Assembly (NCBI GenBank): GCA_965198905.1
Contig: OZ240678.1
Location: forward strand, 2,170,001-2,234,000
DNA length: 64,000 bases
Direction: 5' to 3'
Source of the DNA: CAHJWH01 sp965198905
Lineage (GTDB): Bacteria; Pseudomonadota; Alphaproteobacteria; Caulobacterales; Caulobacteraceae
Position 1 is the stretch's first letter; each line of letters starts with the position of its first letter. Position numbers and translations under genes: made by a program. A model generated the notes under the pieces. It was not told where the DNA came from. It saw nothing but the letters and a program-made list of their open reading frames with translations, and did no database searches. Positions 1-8,534 of the stretch are shown in pieces.

Positions 1-83
1 CGCGGGGCGGCAATTTTCTAGCCACCAAAGGGACTTGTCACGTTCCGGGACTGCGCGGTAGCTCACAACTCTTTAGGTCGGGT

Positions 84-986
84 TCAGTCGTCTTCCCTTA
101 CTGGCAAGTGCTTGACCAAGAAATCGATAAATCTACGAAGGCGACTAGGAATGTGCTTACGGCTTAAGAAAGCCACATAGAGAGAAATGCCATCCGTCCC
201 GTACTCTCCCAGCAACTCCACTAATCTGCCCTCCTTTAAGTCCTCTTCGATATCCCATAGTGCTTTTACGGCGATACCAGCGCCTTCCAACGCCCAAGTA
301 TGAACAACGTCGGTGCTGTCTGCTACAAGAAACTTTGAGACTGCAACCTGACTGACACCAGAATCGGTCCTAAAGTTCCATTGGTCGTAAAGGCGAGAGC
401 CCCGCCTCAGTAAGATGCATCTATGACGAACAAGTTCCTCAGGCGTTTTGGGGCTTCCATGCGCTGAGATGTACGACGGAGCGGCGCAGATCACTCGACG
501 GCTCTCAAGGATTTTGCGCTGAACCACATCGCCTTCTGTTGGGCGCTTGGTCACGATAGCTACATCAAGACCGCCTCGAAGCACGTCGGGGCGGTTATCG
601 GTCAAGGTGAGATCAATCGTGAGTTCAGGGTTTTCATTGCTGAACTGTCGGCACAAATGAGCGATTTGGCGGCGACCTATTTGGCTCGGGGCGCTTACTC
701 GCAGGTTTCCTTCAATACGGCCACGAAGCGCGCGTACCTCCGAAACCGCTGCGTCCGTTGCATCGAGAATAGTGGCGACGCGCTCGTGAAAGAGCAGGCC
801 CTCATTGGTCAGCGTGAACGTATGGGCGCTACGGTCGATCAACCGCGCGCCGAGCTCGTCTTCGAGACTCGATAGACGACGGCTCACAAACGTGAGGGAC
901 ATCTGCGTCCGGCGAGCCGCTTCAGACAGGCTCCCCGCCGCAACGATCTGGGCGAAAATTCGAAAAGCGCTCAGTTCAGCGTCCAT
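84..986 (-). CDS. LysR-family transcriptional regulator
   Basis: DNA-binding regulator with an N-terminal winged helix-turn-helix (about residues 4-62, including AAGSLSEAARRTQMS and FVSRRLSSLEDELGARL) and a LysR substrate-binding domain to the C-terminus. The start at 986 (MDAELSAF) puts the HTH at the usual distance from the N-terminus; an upstream in-frame start at 1028 would add 14 untypical residues. It lies downstream of two minus-strand genes and could control them or the plus-strand catabolic series; the sequence does not decide which. Base composition is visibly more AT-rich than its neighbours, consistent with acquired DNA. The family is certain, the effector unknown. Confidence 0.9.
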   Translation of the reverse strand: MDAELSAFRIFAQIVAAGSLSEAARRTQMSLTFVSRRLSSLEDELGARLIDRSAHTFTLTNEGLLFHERVATILDATDAAVSEVRALRGRIEGNLRVSAPSQIGRRQIAHLCRQFSNENPELTIDLTLTDNRPDVLRGGLDVAIVTKRPTEGDVVQRKILESRRVICAAPSYISAHGSPKTPEELVRHRCILLRRGSRLYDQWNFRTDSGVSQVAVSKFLVADSTDVVHTWALEGAGIAVKALWDIEEDLKEGRLVELLGEYGTDGISLYVAFLSRKHIPSRLRRFIDFLVKHLPVREDD

Positions 987-1156
987 GCGGTTTTCTTGAG
1001 CTTCGCGCCTGATACCCACTCGGGACATTCAGCTGACGTGACCGCGTACCTGCTCGTCTGGCAAGACCCCTTCTGCGATCGTGTCGTCTGCCGCTCTGCC
1101 GATCTGGCCCTTCTCCGCGAGAGATGATCGGGCTTGGGGACGCCGCGAACCCCCGG

Positions 1157-2269
1157 CTATCTTCCGATGGTCAGCTTCTGGATCCGCCAGGTCAGGAGCT
1201 CTGCGGTCCACAGCGTGTGAGCGTCCGGACATGCCAACTCGTGAATCCAGCCGAACTGGCCCGGGCCGCGCCCGGAGCGGCCGAGATAGCCCGTGACCTG
1301 TCCTTGCAAGGTCAGGCGATAGATGCGTCCCGGGACCGCGTCCGCCACCCAGAGCGTCTGGTCAGGCGAGATGCAGATCGCCCAAGGGGATCCCGGCTCG
1401 AAGGAATGATCGTCCGCCGGGGCAGGCCCGTCCTCGGTCGGCGAGATCAGCGTCTGCACCTCGCTCGGCGGCGCGACGTCGATGCTGATCACCCTCAGGA
1501 AGCGTCCTTCAGGGGAGAAGACCTGGATGCGCCGGTTCGCGCGGTCCGCCACGAACACTTCGCCGGCCCGGGTGACGGCGATGTCGTGCACGTTGTTGAA
1601 CTGGCCGGGTCCCGTCCCATGGTCGCCGAAGCTGCCGAGCCATCCCCCATCGCGATCGAACATGGCCACACGCGCGTTGACATAGCCGTCAGAGATGTAG
1701 AAGCGCCCGTCGGCGCCCCAGGCGACGTTGGTCGGCTGCCGAAATCGGCCGATCTCGGCGGGTTTCCAGGGCGGTCCCTTCCGATGCGGGACGGTGGCGT
1801 CGCCCGCTTCCTGCTTGCGGCCGAACACCGCCTTCACCCGCCCCTCCGGCGTGAACTCCACGACCGTGTCCGAGCCCTTGTCGGTGGCCCAGATGTTGTC
1901 GCCCGGATCGATACGGACAGCGTGGGCGAAGCTCCAGGCGTAGAGCCCGCGGCCGATCTCACGAATGAACGTGCCGTCGGGACCAAACTCCAGGAGCTGG
2001 GCGGCGGCGGCGCCGAACGCCGGGCCGCCGCCGTTTCCGCCTCGGCTGAACACGAACACATGCCTGTGGGAGTTGATCGCCACCCCCGCCACCTCGCCGA
2101 AGTTCATTCCCTCCGGCAGGTGGAGCGGGGTGTCCTCCACCGTGTAGCTGAGCTCCGGCGGAGCGCCCGCAGCAGCTTTGAGCGGGAAGGACAGGGTCAA
2201 CAGCAGGGCGGCCAGCCAGGCCGTCCTTCGCCGCCCGGACGTTTGGCGGTGTCCTGCTGTCGAGATCAT
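1157..2269 (-). CDS. Secreted NHL-repeat beta-propeller protein
   Basis: About 370 residues. A signal peptide (hydrophobic stretch WLAALLLTLSFPLKAAAG) is followed by repeated NHL-type blades such as GPGQFNNVHDIAVTRAGEVF, DRANRRIQVFSPEGRF and GRGPGQFGWIHELACPD. The fold resembles the six-bladed propellers of bacterial peptidylglycine alpha-amidating-lyase-like proteins, but NHL proteins have many roles and no catalytic assignment is made. The ATG overlaps the stop of the upstream MDR gene by 4 bases (ATGA read on the minus strand), so the two are probably translationally coupled. Probably periplasmic. Confidence 0.8.
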   Translation of the reverse strand: MISTAGHRQTSGRRRTAWLAALLLTLSFPLKAAAGAPPELSYTVEDTPLHLPEGMNFGEVAGVAINSHRHVFVFSRGGNGGGPAFGAAAAQLLEFGPDGTFIREIGRGLYAWSFAHAVRIDPGDNIWATDKGSDTVVEFTPEGRVKAVFGRKQEAGDATVPHRKGPPWKPAEIGRFRQPTNVAWGADGRFYISDGYVNARVAMFDRDGGWLGSFGDHGTGPGQFNNVHDIAVTRAGEVFVADRANRRIQVFSPEGRFLRVISIDVAPPSEVQTLISPTEDGPAPADDHSFEPGSPWAICISPDQTLWVADAVPGRIYRLTLQGQVTGYLGRSGRGPGQFGWIHELACPDAHTLWTAELLTWRIQKLTIGR

Positions 2270-3240
2270 GCCCTACCCTCCTGATGGGCGTCTTCCGAAG
2301 GGAAGATCACGTGACGCACCGCAGATCCCGCAAGCTGGGCGTCCCAGGCTTCGGAGAAGCGGGAGAGCGGGAGTTCCTTCATCGGCAACGCGATATCGCC
2401 AGCGAGCGCGGCGGCGCAGAGCTCGCCATAGGCCTCGGCCTGCACCGCGACCGGCGCGTGATAGTAGGCGAACCCCAAGACATCCAGGCAGGCGCGGCGC
2501 GCCGTCTGGGCGTGGAGGACCATGCCCGTCCCGAGCGGCGAACCGACCTGCACCATGCGACCGCCGGTCGCCATCGCGGACAACGCCGCTTCGGCTGGCG
2601 CTCCGTTCAGGTAGTCGATGACCACATCCACGGCCCCCCCGGCTGCATGCCGGAACGCTTCGGGCAGCGGCTGCTCCTCCGCGCCGAGCCGCACCACCGC
2701 GTCGGCGCCGGCGCCGAGCAGCCGATCAAGCGCCTGCGGGTTGCGTCCCACCGCGACCACGCGACCGGCCCCGAGCAGGCGGGCGGCGGCGACCGCTACG
2801 GCGCCTGTCACTCCGGTAGCGCCCAGCACCAGCACGCTCTCGCCGGGCGCCAGCCGCGCGCGCCACGAGAGAGGAAGCCAGCCGGCCAGCCCCGCATTGC
2901 CGATGGCCGCAGCCAGAGCGTCCGGCACCTTCGGCGGAACGGGCCAGGCGTAGTCCAGCCGCGCCGCCGAGCGCCCGGCCATGGAGCCATGGGGGACGGG
3001 CATGGACAGGGCGTTCAGGAACAGACGGCGGCCTGCCGCGTCGGTCGCCACCGCCTCCCGCCCGACGACGGCGGGCTGGCCGGGGGCGCTGAAATAGTGC
3101 CGTCCCCGGGCGACAAGAACGTCGAGGTTCGTCAGGGGCGCGGCGCGCACGATCACGGGCGCAAGACCGTCCTCGGCGATCGGCTCGGCGAGATCGACCA
3201 GACGGGGCAAATCGCTTCCGTCCGAAACCACGGCTTTCAT
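2266..3240 (-). CDS. MDR-family NAD(P)-dependent oxidoreductase (quinone oxidoreductase/alcohol dehydrogenase type)
   Basis: Medium-chain dehydrogenase/reductase with an N-terminal GroES-like region and a Rossmann domain with the nucleotide-binding signature LVLGATGVTGAVAVAAARLL. The cysteine/histidine pattern of catalytic-zinc ADHs is absent, which fits the zinc-independent quinone-oxidoreductase-like branch. The start at 3240 (MKAVVSD) is preceded by AAAGGGAG at good spacing; a start 21 bases upstream is less likely. It is the first gene of a two-gene minus-strand operon with the NHL protein and is divergent from the XapX-led series. Substrate unknown. Confidence 0.85.
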   Translation of the reverse strand: MKAVVSDGSDLPRLVDLAEPIAEDGLAPVIVRAAPLTNLDVLVARGRHYFSAPGQPAVVGREAVATDAAGRRLFLNALSMPVPHGSMAGRSAARLDYAWPVPPKVPDALAAAIGNAGLAGWLPLSWRARLAPGESVLVLGATGVTGAVAVAAARLLGAGRVVAVGRNPQALDRLLGAGADAVVRLGAEEQPLPEAFRHAAGGAVDVVIDYLNGAPAEAALSAMATGGRMVQVGSPLGTGMVLHAQTARRACLDVLGFAYYHAPVAVQAEAYGELCAAALAGDIALPMKELPLSRFSEAWDAQLAGSAVRHVIFPSEDAHQEGRA

Positions 3241-3378
3241 ACACGCTCCCTTTAAGACCAACCGACGGAACGCTGCGACAGCGTCAAGGCGCCCTTGCCG
3301 GCTGGGATAGGGCCCTTGCCGATCCGGAAAGCTCGACCCCTTGGGCTTGCTCGCGCGATCAGCGTAAAAGGGGGCGTC

Positions 3379-3417
3379 ATGAGCAAGCTAAGCGAAGACC
3401 ATCTCCAGCTCGCCTGA
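3379..3417 (+). CDS. Possible 12-codon leader peptide ORF
   Basis: A very short reading frame (MSKLSEDHLQLA, then TGA) preceded by AAAAGGGGGCGTC, a strong Shine-Dalgarno-like run. It lies in the 198-base divergent gap before the XapX gene. It could be a leader or upstream ORF for the plus-strand series, or chance. No attenuator hairpin was recognised. Confidence 0.25.
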   Translation: MSKLSEDHLQLA

Positions 3418-3439
3418 TCTGAAGGGAGTCGAACTCCAC

Positions 3440-3622
3440 GTGAAAGCTTATCTACTGTCTATCGCTGTGGGGTTGGGCGTCGGGGTGCTCTACGCGCTGC
3501 TGCGGGTGAAGTCGCCTGCGCCCCCGCTCGTCGCGCTGGTGGGCCTACTCGGCATGGTGATAGGCGAGGGTCTCGTGCCGTGGGCGAAAGAGCACGCTCA
3601 TCTCCTGAAACAGTTCATCTAG
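3440..3622 (+). CDS. XapX-domain small membrane protein
   Basis: 60 residues with a GTG start preceded by AAGGGAG. It has two hydrophobic segments (LLSIAVGLGVGVLYALL and PPLVALVGLLGMVIGEGLVP) with the LRVKSPAPP linker typical of the XapX family, small hydrophobic proteins named after a segment next to E. coli xapB. Biochemical role unknown, inner membrane predicted. It opens the plus-strand catabolic series, 10 bases before the TIM-barrel gene. Confidence 0.75.
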   Translation: MKAYLLSIAVGLGVGVLYALLRVKSPAPPLVALVGLLGMVIGEGLVPWAKEHAHLLKQFI

Positions 3623-3632
3623 CGCCCGCGCG

Positions 3633-4490
3633 ATGCGATTTTCCGTCAACACCTTCATGTGGACCCCCTCGTTCTCCGAGGCGGACATTCCCCTTCTGGA
3701 GCAGATCAAGGCGTGGGGCGCCGACGAGGTCGAGATCGCCCGGTCGAACATTGACGCGTTCCCGACCGTACCGATCCGCCGCGAGCTCAAGCGGTTGGGA
3801 CTCAGCTGCACGCTTTCCGCCTCTCCGCCGACGGCCGAGCTCAGCCCGATCCACCCCGACCCGGACTGCCGGCGTGCGGCGATCGAGCACCTGCGCAAAG
3901 CGATGAACGTCGCCGCCGAATTGGGCGCTCGCCTTCTGGTCGGGCCGCTCTATGCGAACGTCGGCTGGTTCACCGGCGCGCGTCCTACGAAGGATCAGTT
4001 CCGCTGGGCGGTCGAGGCCTTTCAGGTCATCGGCGATCAGCTCGACGCCGTGGGCTTGGAGCTCGCGCTGGAGGCGATGAATCGCTTCGAGAGCTTCTTC
4101 CTGCCGACCGCGGTAGAAGGCGTTCGCCTGTGCGAGGCGATCGGTCATTCCCGAATCGGCCTGCTGCTCGACACCGCCCACATGGTCATCGAGGAGAAGA
4201 GTCTCCCCCAGGCGGTGCGGACCGCGGGCCGCTGGCTGAAGCATATGCAGACACCCGACAGCGATCGGGGCACGCCCGGGAAGGGCGCCATCATCGACTG
4301 GCTGGGGCTGTTCCGCGCTCTTGACGAGGTCGGCTACGACGGTGCCTGCGCGATCGAAAGCTTCCCCACCCGCAATGAGCAGGCGGCGGCGAAGGTGTGG
4401 GCCTGGCGCGACTTCGCCGCCTCGCCGGAGGCGCTCGCGCGGGATGGTGTGGCCTTCCTGCGCCGCGCGCAGGCGGAGGCCGTGGCGTGA
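3633..4490 (+). CDS. Sugar phosphate isomerase/epimerase-type TIM barrel protein
   Basis: 285 residues of the AP-endonuclease-2-like (xylose isomerase-like) TIM barrel family. The stretch LELALEAMNRFESFFLPT is very close to the metal-binding strand of D-tagatose/D-psicose 3-epimerases, with the first acidic ligand in LALE. Later segments GLLLDTAHM, KHMQTPDSDRG and CAIESFP carry the usual Asp/His/Glu ligands for a divalent metal. Substrate cannot be assigned; relatives include epimerases, myo-inosose dehydratases and hydroxypyruvate isomerases. The stop overlaps the GTG of the next gene (GTGA), indicating coupling. Confidence 0.8.
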   Translation: MRFSVNTFMWTPSFSEADIPLLEQIKAWGADEVEIARSNIDAFPTVPIRRELKRLGLSCTLSASPPTAELSPIHPDPDCRRAAIEHLRKAMNVAAELGARLLVGPLYANVGWFTGARPTKDQFRWAVEAFQVIGDQLDAVGLELALEAMNRFESFFLPTAVEGVRLCEAIGHSRIGLLLDTAHMVIEEKSLPQAVRTAGRWLKHMQTPDSDRGTPGKGAIIDWLGLFRALDEVGYDGACAIESFPTRNEQAAAKVWAWRDFAASPEALARDGVAFLRRAQAEAVA

Positions 4491-4864
4491 GGGTAGTCGC
4501 CCTCGTCGTCGCCGGAACCCTGTCGGCGTTCACAGCGACGGCCACGTCGGCGCAACCGCCCCAAGGATCGACGCTTCACGAAATCGACCTGTTCGATGCG
4601 CTGCCGGGAAGTGCGGCGCAAGCGGTCGACCTTCTGTCCCGCTACGCCTCGGCGACCCGTGAGGTCCCCGGATGTCTACGCGCGGACCTGATCCGCCAGC
4701 CCGCGCCGATGGCGAACCACTTCGCCCTAGTGACGGTCTGGCGCGGCCAGGTTGATCGAGACCGACAGGTCTCTTCGCCGGCGGCCCGGTCGTTCCGCGC
4801 CGCCTTCCAGGACATCGCCGCCAGCCCGGTGGACGAGCGGCTCTACGGGGAGGTAGCGCGATGA
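4487..4864 (+). CDS. Secreted antibiotic-biosynthesis-monooxygenase-like (ABM) domain protein
   Basis: 125 residues. The GTG at 4487 overlaps the upstream stop and begins a signal peptide (VALVVAGTLSAFTATATSAQ). The mature part resembles a dimeric alpha-beta-barrel ABM domain (IDLFDALPGSAAQAVDLL, TREVPGCLRADLI, FALVTVWRG). ABM domains in monooxygenases act without cofactors on aromatic substrates, but many are uncharacterised. The stop overlaps the start of the beta-propeller gene (ATGA). Periplasmic location is inferred. Confidence 0.65.
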   Translation: MRVVALVVAGTLSAFTATATSAQPPQGSTLHEIDLFDALPGSAAQAVDLLSRYASATREVPGCLRADLIRQPAPMANHFALVTVWRGQVDRDRQVSSPAARSFRAAFQDIAASPVDERLYGEVAR

Positions 4865-5985
4865 TGGACCGGCGCATGCTGGTGGGATCGGGGTTCGCGG
4901 GAGCGGCAGGCCTGCTGCTTGCCCCCCGGGCATGGGCGCAGATGCAGCCCGAACCGCCCACGCCCGGCGTGATCCAGGCGACCATCGCTGCGCCTGCTGC
5001 GGCTCCGGACATCGCAGCCCTGGTGAGCCCTGCCGCCCGCGGCAAGTCGCTCATGGTGGTCAACAAGTTGTCGCTGACCATAGGCTTCTACGACGCGCTT
5101 AGCGGGCAAAAGCAAGGCGAGTTCTCGCTGCCCTCGCGACCGCACGAGCTCTTGATCGCGCGTGACCGCAAGCGCGCCTACGTCTCGATCTACGGCGACG
5201 GGATCTACGGCCAGAACCTGCACCCGGGCAGCCAAGTGGCGGTGATCGACCTGACCAAGCGGGAGTGCGTCGGCTTCCTGTCCACCGGCGGCGTGCTCGC
5301 GCCGCATGGCTTGGCCGAAGCGCCCGACGGGAGCATCTGGGCGAGCTGCGACATCGGCGCGGCGGTGGTCGGTTTCGATCCCCGCTCCGGCGAGCGCCTC
5401 GCCGTGATCGACGCCGGCGGCAAGGGCGGCCACTGGATCGTCATGGGTCCCACAGGTCACGCCTATCTCAGTAACCGCGCCGCGCCGGGTGTGCCGGTGA
5501 TCGACGTGATGGCGCGCCGCCGGTTGGGCGTAATCGAGACTCCGCACGCGATCACCGGGCTGGACCTCTCGCCGGATGGTCGGCGGCTCTACGCGGCTGA
5601 CGACCAGGAGCCGGCGATGGTCACGATCGACACCGCTACCCGCCGGGTGGTCTCGACCACGACCCTCCGCGAGCTGCCGCGCCCCGTCGCGAAGGGCGGC
5701 GATCGCGAACGGCGCGTCAAGGTCACGCCCGATGGCCGCCACGTGCTCGTCAGCGACTTCGTCTCGGCTGCGCTCGTGCGGGTCGAGGTCGCCGCTCCCG
5801 AGCAGCAAAAGCTGCTGCTCGTGCAGCACGGGCCCATGAGCCTGGCGATGTCGCCCGACAGCCGAACGGCCTGGGTGTGCGACCACGATGCGGGGGCCGT
5901 CACCGTTGTTGACCTACCGAGCCTCACAGCTTTGCTCGATTTCAAGACGGGCGAGGGCTGCGAGACCGTGGGCCTGCTGAGCTGA
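4861..5985 (+). CDS. Tat-exported YncE-like beta-propeller protein
   Basis: 374 residues. The N-terminus MMDRRMLVGSGFAGAAGLLL ends in an AWA cleavage site and resembles a twin-arginine signal. The rest is a seven-bladed YVTN/YncE-type propeller with repeats such as GLDLSPDGRRLYAADD, VKVTPDGRHVLVSDF and LAMSPDSRTAWVCDHD. Such proteins are periplasmic and often bind cofactors or partner enzymes; no catalytic role is assignable. Translationally coupled to the ABM gene. The tatABC locus in this window could supply its export route. Confidence 0.75.
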   Translation: MMDRRMLVGSGFAGAAGLLLAPRAWAQMQPEPPTPGVIQATIAAPAAAPDIAALVSPAARGKSLMVVNKLSLTIGFYDALSGQKQGEFSLPSRPHELLIARDRKRAYVSIYGDGIYGQNLHPGSQVAVIDLTKRECVGFLSTGGVLAPHGLAEAPDGSIWASCDIGAAVVGFDPRSGERLAVIDAGGKGGHWIVMGPTGHAYLSNRAAPGVPVIDVMARRRLGVIETPHAITGLDLSPDGRRLYAADDQEPAMVTIDTATRRVVSTTTLRELPRPVAKGGDRERRVKVTPDGRHVLVSDFVSAALVRVEVAAPEQQKLLLVQHGPMSLAMSPDSRTAWVCDHDAGAVTVVDLPSLTALLDFKTGEGCETVGLLS

Positions 5986-5999
5986 GAGGCGCTTTGCTC

Positions 6000-6302
6000 A
6001 TGCCCGCTTACTGGCTTGCGCGCGCCAGGGTCGTCGATCCGGTGGAATACAAGAAATACACCGATCGCATTCCGGCGATCATGGAGCAATACGGCGGCCG
6101 CATTCTTTCACGCGGGGCACCCTACAAGACTTTCGAGGGTCCGGATCATTTCGATCGCTTCGTGCTGATCGAGTTCGACACCATGGCCGACGTGAAGCGA
6201 TGCTTCGAATCGCCGGAGTACATCGAAGCGGCTGAGTTCCGCCGGCACGGCGCCGGAGAGAACGAGTTCACCATCCTCGGCGGCGGGGAGCATACGCGGT
6301 GA
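6000..6302 (+). CDS. DUF1330 family protein
   Basis: About 100 residues with the DUF1330 pattern (YWLARARVVDPVEYKKY, RILSRGAP, FVLIEFDTMADVKRCFESPE). This is a small dimeric alpha-beta-barrel fold like ABM domains, with unknown reaction. The ATG at 6000 lies 10 bases after GAGAGG; an in-frame TTG at 5994 is less likely. It sits in the same orientation as its neighbours and its stop overlaps a possible GTG start of the next gene. Confidence 0.8.
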   Translation: MPAYWLARARVVDPVEYKKYTDRIPAIMEQYGGRILSRGAPYKTFEGPDHFDRFVLIEFDTMADVKRCFESPEYIEAAEFRRHGAGENEFTILGGGEHTR

Positions 6303-7429
6303 GGCGGTCGCGGAGGGCGCTTGCGCCTCGCGGTCTCGTCCCTGAGGGAGCAGCGCCCCCAGTCGTCGCCATGGAAGCGCGGCGGAGCGGTGAACCTTCG
6401 ATCGACACCGGCGTAGGTGGCCGTGAACTGAACCTCGGCCATATCCTCCAAGTCCTATGGCGAACGCTGGCGGCTGCGGCGAAGTCATGGCCAAACTGGG
6501 CTGAACTGAACGTCGTTCCGCGTCTGATGCCGATCCCGCTGGCCATGTTTCTGATCACTGAACCTGTGCACGCCCAAGCCGGCGCGCTGCCGCCTCTGCC
6601 GCCGATCGACCTGGGACAGACGAACATCCTCGACGCGGAAGGAAAGCCCGGCGGGTTGCTCGAGATCATTTCCTTCGGCTCCTTCGCGAACCAGTTGACC
6701 GACGGGTCGGGGGACAACGCCCCCGGACGCAACCATCAGCGGATCGCTTCGCTGGTGATGCATCCCATCTTCGTCGATAAATCCTCGATCTTCGGCGCCC
6801 ATCCAGGCCTCGAACTGCTTGTTCCGGTCACCAGGGTGGAGAACGACTTCGCCATGGGAGGCGGTCGACGCGCCGGCTTCGGCGACGTGACGATCTCGCC
6901 TTTCCTGCAATGGTCGGCCGCGCCCAAGGCCGGCGCCGTGTCGGTGCGCCTCGCTCTGCAGGCCGTAGCCCCGACGGGCAGCTACTCCAGCCGACGCGTT
7001 GTGAATACCGGACAGGGCGCGTGGCAGGTCTCCCCCTACCTCGCCGCGACGTGGCGCGCCTCGGACCGATGGGAGGTCAGCGCCCGAGCCATCTATGACC
7101 GGACCGGCTCATCGACGAGCACCTCGCCCGCGGGGGAGCCTATCAGCGTCCGCCCCGGCGATGTCTTCGCGCTGAACGTCTCGGCATCCTACGCGATCAC
7201 CGACTCGCTTCGCCTGGGCCCGGGCGGCTACGTTCTCCAGCAGCTGAGCCCGTCGCGGTCCGCGGGGGAGCCGATCGCTGGCAGCCGCGCGCGGGTTTAC
7301 GCGCTCGGCCCGGTTTCGCGCCTTCAAGTTGGCCAAGCCACGCTGTTGCTGGCCGCCTTCGGCGAGTTTGCCGCCCGCAACCGGCCGCAGGGTGCGTCGC
7401 TCAATCTGCGCTTCCAGCACCCCTTCTGA
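6299..7429 (+). CDS. Outer-membrane phenol/aromatic pathway (MetA-pathway) family protein
   Basis: The mature part resembles the outer-membrane beta-barrel family found in aromatic degradation clusters (SphA/meta-pathway type): repeated amphipathic strands (LELLVPVTRVENDF, GFGDVTISPFLQWS, VRLALQAVAPTGSYS) and a C-terminal Phe (LRFQHPF). The frame opens at a GTG overlapping the DUF1330 stop, but a signal-like stretch (MPIPLAMFLITEPVHAQA) begins at an in-frame ATG at 6527, so the true start may be there. Proposed role is uptake of hydrophobic substrate. Family moderately sure, start unsure. Confidence 0.65.
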   Translation: MRRSRRALAPRGLVPEGAAPPVVAMEARRSGEPSIDTGVGGRELNLGHILQVLWRTLAAAAKSWPNWAELNVVPRLMPIPLAMFLITEPVHAQAGALPPLPPIDLGQTNILDAEGKPGGLLEIISFGSFANQLTDGSGDNAPGRNHQRIASLVMHPIFVDKSSIFGAHPGLELLVPVTRVENDFAMGGGRRAGFGDVTISPFLQWSAAPKAGAVSVRLALQAVAPTGSYSSRRVVNTGQGAWQVSPYLAATWRASDRWEVSARAIYDRTGSSTSTSPAGEPISVRPGDVFALNVSASYAITDSLRLGPGGYVLQQLSPSRSAGEPIAGSRARVYALGPVSRLQVGQATLLLAAFGEFAARNRPQGASLNLRFQHPF

Positions 7430-7449
7430 CCGATCCAAGGAGAAGCCCG

Positions 7450-8373
7450 ATGGCAGAAAGCGCTTCCGTAAACCGCACCGTCAATGCCGAGCCGTCGAGC
7501 GTGGCCGATATCGCGCTCGAGGGTTTCGAGCACCGCTACGCGACGGTGAACGGAGTACGGCTGCACTACGTGATCGGCGGTTGCACGGACGGCGACACCG
7601 TCGTGCTGTTCGCTGGCTTCCCTGAGAGCTGGTATGCATGGCGGCACGTCATGCCCCCGCTCGGCGAGCGTTTCCGGATCATCGCGCCCGACCTGCCTGG
7701 CCAGGGTGATTCCGACTGCCCCGAGCAGGGCTACGACACCCAGGCGCTCGCAGAGGCCGCGCACGGCCTGCTCCAGGCCTTAGGCGTGTCCAGCTATCAT
7801 CTTGTGGGCCACGATGTCGGCGCTTGGGTCGCCTATGCTCACGCGCATCTGTTCGGCGGCGAGGTGCGCCGCCTGGCGTTGCTCGACGCGGGCATCCCTG
7901 GCGTGACCCTGCCCGAGGCGACGCCGGTCGCGCCCGACAAGGCGTGGCGCACTTGGCACTTTGCATTTCACACCATCCCCGATCTGCCCGAGGCGCTCAT
8001 CGCCGGCCGGGAGCACCAGTACCTGAACTGGTTTTTGCGGCGTAAGGCGGCCAACCCGCAGGCGTTCTCCGACGCGGCCCTGGCAGAGTATCTGCGTACG
8101 TTCACCCGGCCGGGAGGCCTGCGAGCGGGTCTTGCCTATTATCGTTCGGTCGACCTCTCCGCTCGACAGAACAAGGCGATGAGCGAAAAAGCCCCGCTCG
8201 CTATGCCGGTCCTCGCGATCGGCTCCGACCAGGGCTCGATTCGCGACATGGCCGGCCCGCTTCGACCGTTCTGCGAGAACGTCTCCGGTATCACCATCAC
8301 CAACAGTGGTCATTTCATCCCCGAGGAGCAGCCAGAGGTGCTTGCCGACGAACTTGCCCGCTTCTTAGATTGA
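7450..8373 (+). CDS. Alpha/beta-hydrolase, epoxide hydrolase/haloacid dehalogenase type
   Basis: 307 residues. The nucleophile elbow GHDVGAWVAYA carries Asp as nucleophile, typical of epoxide hydrolases and fluoroacetate/haloalkane dehalogenases. The oxyanion motif region reads FAGFPESWYAWR, with Ala where His is usual in HGxP. The catalytic base is the His in TNSGHFIPEEQP. A cap region contains Tyr and Trp (YLNWFL, YYRSVD) that could bind the epoxide or halide. Good ribosome site AAGGAG. Substrate unknown; context suggests a xenobiotic or aromatic intermediate. Confidence 0.85.
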   Translation: MAESASVNRTVNAEPSSVADIALEGFEHRYATVNGVRLHYVIGGCTDGDTVVLFAGFPESWYAWRHVMPPLGERFRIIAPDLPGQGDSDCPEQGYDTQALAEAAHGLLQALGVSSYHLVGHDVGAWVAYAHAHLFGGEVRRLALLDAGIPGVTLPEATPVAPDKAWRTWHFAFHTIPDLPEALIAGREHQYLNWFLRRKAANPQAFSDAALAEYLRTFTRPGGLRAGLAYYRSVDLSARQNKAMSEKAPLAMPVLAIGSDQGSIRDMAGPLRPFCENVSGITITNSGHFIPEEQPEVLADELARFLD

Positions 8374-8534
8374 TAGAGGGACGTGCGGCCAAGCGTACGC
8401 AAAACTGTCAGCAAGAGATCAAGAGGTCGAGCAGTTGGTTGAGTTTCTCGGAGAGGCAGGCGGCCGCCGCTGATCTCCGAGCATAGCCATCTAAGCAGAG
8501 ATTCAAATGCTTCAGCGACACGGAAAACCTTGCC

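Noticed and set aside
1124..2284. Long plus-strand frame opposite the NHL-repeat gene
   Set aside because: Low-complexity Arg/Gly-rich shadow of the minus-strand gene, which has a signal peptide and clear NHL blades.
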